DNA of 64,000 bases from Erythroxylum novogranatense (lineage: Eukaryota; Streptophyta; Magnoliopsida; Malpighiales; Erythroxylaceae): contig CM057224.1 of the NCBI GenBank assembly GCA_029891385.1, positions 8,246,001 to 8,310,000 of the forward strand. The letters are read 5' to 3'. This document shows positions 46,383 to 57,003 of the stretch, piece after piece. The position numbers and the translations under genes were made by a program. The first letter of the stretch is position 1; each line of letters starts with the position of its first letter. Below the pieces are notes generated by a model. The model made no database searches and was not told the origin of the DNA. It saw nothing but the letters and a program-made list of their open reading frames with translations.

Positions 46383-49300
46383 TGTTGGGCCCCGACTCGT
46401 AATAAGCATGCTTAAATTATGTTAAAGCATGTTTAAATTATTTTGAGGTTTTAGTTTGATAATTTTAATTTGGTTGGAAGAAATTGAGGATTTTATGGTG
46501 TAGGTTATGAGTATTCAATGAAAGGATTTAGTGAAATTCGATTTGTTGAGAAATTATTATTTTGGTGATGCATTGTTAGTATTAAAAGAATTATATGACT
46601 TGAGGGTCTTATGAAGAGGGTCTTATGAATTTAGGTGATTGAGATTAAATGGAGGATTATTTAATTAGAGCTTGTATGGATTTTAGAAATTAAATTGAAG
46701 AATTTAGTTAAATAAGTAGACTGTAAATTTGAAAGAGCCCATTAGAAAGATGATATATGTTTTTTTTAAAGCTTAAGCTAAGTAAAGTGGGCTTTTAGCC
46801 TTTAGCCCTTTTAAATTGTAGTTAAATGAAGGAGAATGAAGTAATTGGGCTAGGTCCATTAGCAAGTAGTTGATCATTTATTAAATGAAAAAGAAAGGGA
46901 GCATTTGGGCATTTAAGTGGGAGCCCACGAAATTTCAAATGGGAAGGAGGGAAATGAAAATTTGGGAAAGGTTATAAGGAGGGAAACTTTGGGCTTGAAG
47001 GTTGGGCTTAGGTTAAAGAGTTAGGTTTAAGTTAAAGAGTAAGAGTTAGGTTTAATGAAGAGTTAGGGTTTAAGTTAAGAAGGATTAGGAAGAGTCTTAA
47101 GGAAAAGAAGAGGCAAACGAAATTTTCAAGGGAGGGAGCCAAGATGATGTCGTTTTGGCTAGGTGAGTAAGTGAGTAAGAAGAAACACCTAGGTCATTTG
47201 AGTTAACCATTTGAAAGTTGCAAGAGAGGAAGATTTTGAGAAGATTTGAAATTTTCAAAGGAGAAAGAAGAGTGAGATTCGACCATTGAGAAGAAGAAGA
47301 AGAAGATGAAGAAGAGAGGTTATGGCTTTCATTTATCTTGGTTTAGCAAAGGGATTGTGAATGTCTTCTTGAAGAACAAAGTGGAAGAGGATGATTTCGT
47401 GGGTCTTATATTCAAGGTAAGAGTTTCGAAATTTCTTGGATCTATGGTTAGGGTTTTGTTTCTTCTTGCTTACAAAGGTGATTTTAAGAGATTGTAATGA
47501 AAGAAAGGAAAGAAGAAGAGTTATTGAAAAACAAAATCAGATTTCGTTGGTGTCTCTAAGATTAGGGATTTTCGAAATTCATGGTTTGATTGTTAGGTTT
47601 TGTCCTTCTTGCTTAATAATGGTAGTTGGAGAGATTTGTGAAGAAAACAAATGAAAGAAGAAGAGTTATGAAAGTGGAAAGAAAAATCAGCATGCGTGGG
47701 TTTCATATAAGCATGAAAATTTTCAAATTTTGTTGTTTTTATGGATAGGTTTTGATGATAATGGCTTAGTTAAGGTTTGAGTAAGGTGTTATTGAATTAA
47801 TGTCATGTTTTTCCTTTCCGTAAAATTTTCCAGCAATGGTCTCTTTTGTTAATTAGGGTTTTATTGTGAGATTTTGCCTTTTGCTTAATCATGGTGGTTT
47901 GATGAGTGAATATGAAGTAAAGGGATGGTTAGGTTAGATTAAAGTCAAGGGTTTTCCATTTCTTGAAAATTCCAGCACTTGATCTTTTAGGAAATTGTGA
48001 CTTTTGTTATTCCTAAGATGGGATCTTGCTTAGTTAGGAGAGGGATTATAGTTGTTATGAAGGTGTAAGTGAAGTTATGTAAGTTTAAATCCAAGTTTTA
48101 CATTCTTGAAAACAAATTCCAGCATTGCTATATTGTGTTAATTAAGGTTTTATGGTTAGAGTTTGCTTTTCTTGTTTCAAAATGATGGTTAAAGCATGTT
48201 TGGGGAAGGTTAGATTAAGTTCAATGTAATTTGTTCAATTCTAATACAAATTCCAGCATGAGTATCTTTTGGAAATTCATGGTTTATTAGATGAGTTTTG
48301 ATTGGTATAGCTTAAACAAGGGTATAGGTAAAGTGAGAAAGGGTTAAATCAAGATTTGTTCTCTTTAAAATTTCAGCATTTGTAATCTTTGGTACATTCA
48401 TGGTCTTTGCTAGAAATTTGCCTATCTTGCTTAGTTGCTTAGAAAGGGAAGTTAAAGAGGTTGTCTTTAAGAGTAAAATGGAAAAGAAGAAGGATTTGAC
48501 AAGAGCGTCGCATTTTGTTGGTTAATTAGTTAAGTGTGGATGTTAATGGTCTACATAAAGTATGGATGAGGTTATGAAATTTTAAATGCCGTTTTCCCAA
48601 GCCTTAGAATTTTTCAGCATGTGTATCTTATGGTAATTGGGAATTTATGCTTGATGAAGGCATTGAAAAACCATTGGAAGTAGAGGAGAGGCATATCGAC
48701 CAATCCTAGAGTTAAAGGAAAGGTCATCGGTCCGAGAATAACGCTTAAGGATTTAAGGTGGATGACTATTTAATGTTTGAGTTGTAAGATTACTGAATTG
48801 TTATGAAATTAATATTACTAAATGTTTTCCGATAACTTGCCAAGTGTGGAAATGCATTATTATTTGCGAAGGTTTGAATTTGTATTCGGTGTCTTATATG
48901 ATTAGTTGCGATGAAATGCATTATCATTTGTAAATGTGATTTTGGAACATTGGAATATTGATTGAAGGTGAAAAAGACTTGAGTATGTGATTACATTCTA
49001 CTTGTCCGATGACAAATATATGGAGAATTGTAATATGCATGTATGTGATACGTGTTATATGGGTTTGGGTTAGGTCCCTTAATTTGAGTAAGTGCACTGG
49101 TCTCGTGTTAAAAGCCTTCTCCCGGCTGCCCGCAAGTGGCTTAGGAGCTCCGAATTTCGGACTCCCCTCCGTTCACGACCTACTCAAACCATTTAAATGT
49201 GTTAGGTGATTTGTGTTGGACGCCGCGGTATAACCTGCAAACACACGCCGCAGTATAACCTGCAAACACCTACGGGTGGGATGTGGGGTCCAACATCAAA

Positions 49301-50748
49301 CCACTGGATATGTGACTATGTGCTTTTGTGTTATAAATGTTAACTTTGTAAATGTTTTGTTATTGGAAACTGTTTTCGATAAAGATAGTTTTGACAATAA
49401 TTATTTAAGACAATTTTTGTATACTTATGCTTGAATATTAAATTGTTACCCACGGAGCCGTCGTGCTCACCCCCCTTCCTCCCTCCACAGGTTTTGAACG
49501 AGAAACCGAGTCCGGCATCAGGATTGAGGCAACTCCGATGCAATGTGTTATGAGAGAAGTCATATGTTAGAAGTCATTAGATAACAATTTGAGACTGATG
49601 ATGTATACTGCATTTTGTCTTTTGAGAATTGGATGTACTTAGGCTAAAATGCCCTTCAAGCTTTGTATTGATTTATGTCCATGTAATTAGTAAGGTTTTG
49701 AAGTTTCAAATATATAGTGTAGTGTAAAAGTTTCCTAAGAATGTGTAATTGAGAAATTGGAAATGAATAGAATTCTAAGATTGTGGTTGCTGCCATTTGA
49801 GTTGCTATTGGGATGATTGGAGTTGGTTATTGTGAGAAATTGGAAGATTGAAGTGGTTTTGTGTAGGTTTGGTGGTTTAGATTTAGGATTTGGCTAGAGC
49901 ATTTTTAGAAGAGATGCTGTCCAAATTTTCCTAAATTTGGGCAGCAACTTTGCTTAAGGTTTAGACCCTCTTAGTGAGAGAATTCACTTTAGAAGTCTTC
50001 TAGAAAACTGTAGAGCATGTTAAGATCTTGAAAACGGTATAAAATGGATTATTTTCGGACTTAAAATGAAGAAGTTATAGGGTTTGAAAAGTTTCAGATT
50101 TCTATATTCGGATTAGTGTTCATTCTGCATTTTTGCAGAATCTTTAGAGGCATTTTTCACCCTCGTAGAGGCTGATCTGGTTTTTTCTTTCTTAATGAAA
50201 AATGTAGATTATCTTTCTATCTTTAAAATGAGGTATGATTTACAGTTATTGGATTTAGGAATAAAAAGTTATGGGGTTGGGAGTGTTGTGATGGCTCATG
50301 CTGCAAAAACACTGTTCCATTGATTTTCATTTTAGCTGAAACTTCAAGTGTGTTTTTACCTCTCCTAATGACTGATCTGGCTTTTACTACCTTCATAAGA
50401 GTTGTAGATTACCTTTTTACCTTTCCAACGAGGTATAGTATGCAATGTTCGGAGTTAGGAGTAAGGAGTTATGAGAATCGGAAATTGGCATTTCACTATT
50501 CATTTGGTCAATAAACTCACTATTCATTTGGTAAGTAGCTAGAAAGCAACTTTGGACCTTCTAAAGAACCGAGCTAAGTTTTTAAGTATGAAAATGGAGT
50601 TAAGATGAATAAGAAAAAAAAATTATATCGGAATTTTCGGATTAGAGATTGGATATTCGGTAACGGGTTATAAGAGTTCATAAGGAATCATGTGTATGTA
50701 TTGAGGGAATATGGATGAGTAGTTGGGTTCTGAATGCGAGATCCAACA
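46383..50748 (+). mobile_element. LTR 1 of the array
   Basis: TGTTGGGCCCCGACTCG ... GATCCAACA, 4366 bp. Contains TATAAGGA near 46975, a GAAGAAGAAG leader at 47287-47312, TTCAAG/GTAAGA (GT at 47417), degenerate units with TTCCAGCA every 120-150 bases (47690-48620), the 74-nt block 48684-48757, CCTTCTCCCGGCTGCCCGC at 49109, a 25-bp tandem pair (49221-49270), GTTACCCACGG and a pyrimidine tract with CACAG at 49446-49490, and three degenerate repeat units (49960-50480). It lacks about nine bases present in LTRs 2 and 3 near 49870. Confidence 0.92.
49221..49270 (+). repeat. 25-bp tandem pair in the array LTRs
   Basis: Two copies of CGCCGCGGTATAACCTGC plus AAACACA, starting at 49221 and 49246. Counterparts lie near 54533 and 59848 in the other two LTRs. 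Confidence 0.85.
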
Positions 50749-50752
50749 TTTA

Positions 50753-50764
50753 TGGTATCAGAGC
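50753..50764 (+). other. Primer-binding site, tRNA-iMet type
   Basis: TGGTATCAGAGC, complementary to the 3' end of plant initiator methionine tRNA, four bases after the LTR end. Confidence 0.93.
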
Positions 50765-51682
50765 CCAGTATTATGATCTTACATGGGCTATGGGTTTGTT
50801 AAGATTAACTTTGGAAGTCTATGGTAAGTGATTGATTTAGATGATGAGAATGATAAGTTTACACGGGCAATCTTCGGATAAGTGTTTGAGCACCAGCATT
50901 AAGATCATGGGCGTATGTGTATAAGTTACATACATAAGAAAACGTTAAGAGTTTCAGTTGATAGAAGTAGTGTATGAATTGATAAAGATGTGAAACAAAT
51001 TTCATGAAGTGGTGAAAAGAAAATAGAGACAAATAAGTGATGGGATTAAAGTTTACAAGGAGGAAATAAAGTTTCTTAAGCAAAATTGGAACCTAAGTGG
51101 TTGCTTGATGAATCTGACAAAGAGTTATGATAATTTATGATGATTATACATTTATAAGTTTGAATAAATGACAATGTGTGTGTAAGATGTAAGGTGAAGG
51201 ATAGTGGGAAGATAAGTTGAATGATAGTGATAATTGTACAAGTCCAGGAAAGTTAAATTGATTGTTATTGTGAGTATTTATATGATGATTCATCATCATA
51301 TATAAGTGAGTATGCATTATTCTGATATGAACCTTATGCATTATTTTGAATTGTTTTATATGTTTTGAAATTGTTCGTTAGGAATTAGTTACGATTAATA
51401 TATTAGTAGTGAGTGATATGGGGACTTAAGCATAAGAGATGAAGTATGTATATGAGATCTAACTTAGATTTTGATGAATGCATCATCAGCAGTCATAATG
51501 TGTTATTTGTGAGAATCATTTGAAGAATTAGGTAAGCAAGTGAATTATAATAAATGATTGATTGATTTAAGTGAGTCTATTGACTGAGATCAATTGGGAG
51601 AATTATTCGAGTGAAGAAGTTAATTGAGAGAATAAATGACTTGGTGATTATTCAGTAGGAATTTCGAGGACGAAATTCTTTT

Positions 51683-51696
51683 AAGAGGGGGAGAAA
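51683..51696 (+). other. Polypurine tract 1
   Basis: AAGAGGGGGAGAAA directly before LTR 2. Confidence 0.9.
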
Positions 51697-54600
51697 TATT
51701 GGGCCCCGACTTGTAATAAGCATGCTTAAATTATGTTGAAGCATGTTTAAATTATTTTGAGGTTTTAGTTTGATAATTTTAATTTGGTTAGAAGAAATTG
51801 AGGATTTTATGGTGTAGGTTATGAGTATTCAATGAAAGGATTTACTGAAATTCGATTTGTTGAGAAATTATTATTTTGGTGATGCATTGTTAGTATTAAA
51901 AGAATTATATGACTTGAGGGTCTTATGAAGAGGGTCTTATGAATTTAGGTGATTGAGATTAAATGGAGGATTATTTAATTAGAGCTTGTATGGATTTTAG
52001 AAATTAAATTGAAGAATTTAGTTAAATAAGTAGGTATGTAAATTTGAAAGAGCCCATTAGAAAGATGATATATGTTTTTTAAAGCTTAAGCTAAGTAAAG
52101 TGGGCTTTTAGCCTTTAGCCCTTTAAATTGTAGTTAAATGAAGGAGAATGAAGTAATTGGGCTGGGTCCATTAGCAAGTAGTTGATCATTTATTAAATGA
52201 AAAGAAAGGGAGCATTTGGGCATTTAAGTGGGAGCCCACGAAATTTCAAATAGGAAGGAGGGAAATGAAAATTTGGGAAAGGTTATAAGGAGGGAAACTT
52301 TGGGCTTGAAGGTTGGGCTTAGGTTAAAGAGTTAGGTTTAAGTTAAAGAGTAAGAGTTAGGTTTAATGAAGAGTTAGTGTTTAAGTTAAGAAGGATTAGG
52401 AAGAGTCTTAAGGAAAAGAAGAGGCAAACGAAATTTTCAAGGAGGGAGCCAAGATGATGTCGTTTGGCTAGGTGAGTAAGTGAGTAAGAAGAAACACCTA
52501 GGTCATTTGAGTTAACCATTCGAAAGTTGCAAGAGAGGAAGATTTTGAGAAGATTTGAAATTTTCAAAGGAGAAAGAAGAGTGAGATTCGGCCATTGGAG
52601 AAGAAGAAGAAGAAGATGAAGAAGAGAGGTTAGGGCTTTCATTTATCTTGGTTTAGCAAAGGGATTGTGAATGTCTTCTTGAAGAACAAAGTGGAAGAGG
52701 ATGATTTCGTGGGTCTTATATTCAAGGTAAGAGTTTCGAAATTTCTTGGATCTATGGTTAGGGTTTTGTTTCTTCTTGCTTACAAAGGTGATTTTAAGAG
52801 ATTGTAATGAAAGAAAGGAAAGAAGAAGAGTTATTGAAAAACAAAATCAGATTTCGTTGGTGTCTCTAAGATTAGGGATTTTCGAAATTCATGGTTTGAT
52901 TGTTAGGTTTTGTCCTTCTTGCTTAATAATGGTAGTTGGAGAGATTTGTGAAGAAAACAAATGAAAGAAGAAGAGTTATGAAAGTGGAAAGAAAAATCAG
53001 CATGCGTGTGTTTCATATAAGCATGAAAATTTTCAAATTTTGTTGTTTTTATGGATAGGTTTTGATGATAATAGCTTAGTTAAGGTTTGAGTAAGGTGTT
53101 ATTGAATTAATGTCATGTTTTTCCTTTCCGTAAAATTTTCCAGCAATGGTCTCTTTTGTTAATTAGGGTTTTATTGTGAGATTTTGCCTTTTGCTTAATC
53201 ATGGTGGTTTGATGAGTGAATATGAAGTAAAGGGATGGTTAGGTTAGATTAAAGTCAAGGGTTTTCCATTTCTTGAAAATTCCAGCACTTGATCTTTTAG
53301 GAAATTGTGACTTTGTTATTCCTAAGATGGGATCTTGGTTAGTTAGGAGAGGATTATAGTTGTTATGAAGGTGTAAGTGAAGTTAAGTAAGTTTAAATCC
53401 AAGTTTTACATTCTTGAAAAACAAATTCCAGCATTGCTATATTGTGTTAATTAAGGTTTTATGGTTAGAGTTTGCTTTTCTTGTTTCAAAATGATGGTTA
53501 AAGCATGTTTGGGAAGGTTAGATTAAGTTCAATGTAAGTTGTTCAATTCCTAATACAAATTCCAGCATGAGTATCTTTTGGAAATTCATGGTTTATTAGA
53601 TGAGTTTTGATTGGTATAGCTTAAACAAGGGTATAGGTAAAGTGAGAAAGGGGTTAAATCAAGATTTGTTCTCTTTAAAAATTTCAGCATTTGTAATCTT
53701 TGGTACATTCATGGTCTTTGCTAGAAATTTGCCTATCTTGCTTAGTTGCTTAGAAAGGGAAGTTAAAGAGGTTGTCTTTAAGAGTAAAATGGAAAAGAAG
53801 AAGGGATTTGACAAGAACGTCGCATTTTGTTGGTTAATTAGTTAAGTGTGGATGTTAATGGTCTACATAAAGTACGGATGAGGTTATGAAATTTTAAATG
53901 CCAATTTTCCCAAGCCTTAGAATTTTTCAGCATGTGTATTTTATGGTAATTGGGAATTTATGCTTGATGAAGGCATTGAAAAACTATTGGAAGTAGAGGA
54001 GAGGCATATCGACCAATCCTAGAGTTAAAGGAAAGGTCATCGGTCCGAGAATAACGCTTAAGGATTTAAGGTGGGTGACTATTTAATGTTTGAGTTGTAA
54101 GATTACTGAATTGTTATGAAATTAATATTACTAAATGTTTTCCGATAACTTGCCAAGTGTGGAAATGCATTATTATTTGCGAATGTTTGAATTTGTATTC
54201 GGTGCCTTATATGATTAGTTGCGATGAAATGCATTATCATTTGTAAATGTGATTTTGGAACATTGGAATATTGATTGAAGGTGAAAAAGACTTGAGTATA
54301 TGATTACATTCTACTTGTCCGATGACAAATATATGGAGAATTGTAATATGCATGTATGTGATACGTGTTATATGGGTTTGGGTTAGGTCCCTTAATTTGA
54401 GTAAGTGCACTGGTCTCGTGTTAAAAGCCTTCTCCCGGCTGCCCGCAAGTGGCTTAGGAGCTCCGAATTTCGGACTCCCCTCCGTTCACGACCTACTCAA
54501 ACCATTTAAATGTGTTAGGTGATTTGTGTTGGATGCCGCGGTATAACCCGCAAACACACGCCGCAGTATAACCTGCAAACACCTACGGGTGGGGTGTGGG

Positions 54601-56054
54601 GTCCAACATCAAACCCTTTGGATATGTGACTATGTGCTTTTGTGTTATAAATGTTAACTTTGTAAATGTTTTGTTATTGGAAACTGTTTTCGATAAAGAT
54701 AGTTTTGACAATAATTATTTAAGACAATTTTGTATACTTATGCTTGAATATTAAATTGTTACCCACGGAGCGTCGTGCTCACCCCTTCCTCCCTCCACAA
54801 GTTTTGAGCGAGAAACCGAGTCGGCATCGGGATTGAGGCAACTCCGGTGCAATGTGTTATGAGAGAAGTCATATGTTAGAAGTCATTAGATAACATTTTG
54901 AGGACCGATGATGTATCTGCATTTTGTCTTTTGAGAATTGGATGTACTTAGGCTAAAATGCCCTTCAAGCTTTGTATTGATTTATGTCCATGTAATTAGT
55001 AAGGTTTTGAAGTTTCAAATATATAGTGTAGTGTAAAGTTTCCTAAGAATGTATAATTGAGAAATTGGAAATGAATAGAATTCTAAGATTGTGGTTGCTG
55101 CCATTTGAGTTGCTATTGGGATGATTGGAGTTGGTTATTGTGAGAAATTGGAAGATTGAAGTGGTTTTGTGCAGGTTTGGAGCTTGGATGGTTTAGATTT
55201 AGGATTTGGCTAGAGCATTTTTAGAAGAGATGCTGTCCAAATTTTCCTAAATTTGGGCAGCAACTTTGCTTAAGGTTTAGACTCTCTAAGTGAGGGAATT
55301 CACTTTAGAAGTCTTCTAGAAAACTGTAGAGCATGTTAAGATCTTGAAAACGGTATAAAATGGATTATTTTCGGACTTAAAATGAAGAAGTTATAGGGTT
55401 TGAAAAGTTTCAGATTTCTATATTCGGATTACTGTTCATTCTGCATTTTTGCAGAATCTTTAGAGGCATTTTTCACCCTCGTAGAGGCTGATTTGGTTTT
55501 TTCTTTCTTCATAAAAAATGTAGATTATCTTTCTATCTTTAAAATGAGGTATGATTTGCAGTTATTGGATTTAGGAATAAAAGTTATAGGGTTGGGAGTG
55601 TTGTGAGAATATTCATGCTGCAAAAACACTGTTCCATTGGTTTTCATTTTAGCTGAAACTTCAAGTGTCTTTTACCTCTCCTAATGACTGATCTGGCTTT
55701 ACTACCTTCATAAGAGTTGTAGATTACCTTTTACCTTTCCAACGAGGTATAGTATGCAATGTTGGAGTTAGGAGTAAGGAGTTATGAGAATCGAAATTGA
55801 CATTTTACTATTCATTTGGTCAATAAACTCACTATTCATTTGGTAAGTAGCTAGAAAGCAACTTTGGACCTTCTAAAGAATCGAGCTAAGTTTTAAGTAT
55901 GAAAATGGAGTTAAGATGAATAAGAAAAAAATTATATCGAATTTTGGATTAGAGATTGGATATTGAGTAGCAGGTTCAAGAGTTCATAAGGAATCATGTG
56001 TATGTATTGAGGGAATATGGATGAGTAGTTGGGTTCTGAATGCGAGATCCAACA
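51697..56054 (+). mobile_element. LTR 2 of the array (middle copy)
   Basis: 4358 bp, same content as LTR 1 with scattered substitutions and small indels. Starts TATTGGGCC instead of TGTTGGGCC, so its terminal TG is mutated. Leader signals: TTCAAG/GTAAGA with GT at 52737 and TTTAAG/GTGGGT with GT at 54071. Confidence 0.92.
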
Positions 56055-56058
56055 TTTA

Positions 56059-56070
56059 TGGTATCAGAGC
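56059..56070 (+). other. Primer-binding site, second copy
   Basis: TGGTATCAGAGC, same spacing from the LTR end as in copy 1. Confidence 0.93.
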
Positions 56071-56989
56071 CCAGTATTATGATCTTACATGGGCTATAGG
56101 TTTGTTAAGATTAACTTTGGAAGTCTGTGGTAAGTGATTGATTTAGATGATGAGAATGATAAGTTTACACGGGCAATCTTCGGATAAGTGTTTGAGCACC
56201 AGCATTAAGATCATGGGAGTATGTGTATAAGTTACATACATAAGAAAACGTTAAGAGTTTCAGTTGATAGAAGTAGTGTATGAATTGATAAAGATGTGAA
56301 ACAAATTTCATGAAGTGACTGAAAAAGAAAATAGAGACAAATAGAAGTGATGGGATTAAAGTTTACAAGGAGGAAATAAAGTTTCTTAAGCAAAATTGGA
56401 ACCTAAGTGGTTGCTTGATGAATCTGACAAAGAGTTATGATAATTTATGATGATTATACATTTATAAGTTTGAATAAATGACAATGTGTGTGTAAGATGT
56501 AAGGTGAAGGATAGTGGGAAGATAAGTTGAATGATAGGGATAATTGTACAAGTCCAGGAAAGTTAAATTGATTGTTATTGTGAGTATTTATATGATGATT
56601 CATCATATATAAGTGAGTATGCATTATTCTGATATGAACCTTATGCATTATTTTGAATTGTTTTATATGTTTTGAAATTGTTCGTTAGGAATTAGTTACT
56701 ATTGATATATTAGTAGTGAGTGATATGGGGACTTGAGCATAAGAGATGAAGTATGTATATGAGATCTAACTTAGATTTTGATGAATGCATCATCAGCAGT
56801 CATAATGTGTTATTTATGAGAATCATTTGAAGAATTAGGTAAGCAAGTGAATTATAATAAATGATTGATTGATTTAAGTGAGTCTATTGACTGAGATCAA
56901 TTGGGAGAATTATTCGAGTGAAGAAGTTAATTGAGAGAATAAATGACTTGGTGATTATTCAGTAGGAATTTCGAGGACAAAATTCTTTT

Positions 56990-57003
56990 AAGAGGGGGAG
57001 AAA
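56990..57003 (+). other. Polypurine tract 2
   Basis: AAGAGGGGGAGAAA directly before LTR 3; the upstream motif has GACAAAATTC where copy 1 has GACGAAATTC. Confidence 0.9.

Larger units (their letters stand above)
50749..51696 (+). mobile_element. Internal region 1 (non-coding)
   Basis: 948 bp between LTR 1 and LTR 2. Primer-binding site at 50753-50764 and polypurine tract at 51683-51696; between them no frame with a recognisable domain. A short pol-end motif (TTTCGAGGACGAAATTC) remains at 51663-51679, suggesting descent from a coding Gypsy element. Confidence 0.9.
56055..57003 (+). mobile_element. Internal region 2 (non-coding)
   Basis: 949 bp, near-identical to internal region 1, with small indels near 56320-56350 and 56605. 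Primer-binding site at 56059-56070 and polypurine tract at 56990-57003. Confidence 0.9.

Noticed and set aside
50753..50764. tRNA fragment or tRNA gene
   Set aside because: Only the 12-base complement of the tRNA 3' end is present, placed right after an LTR; it is a primer-binding site.
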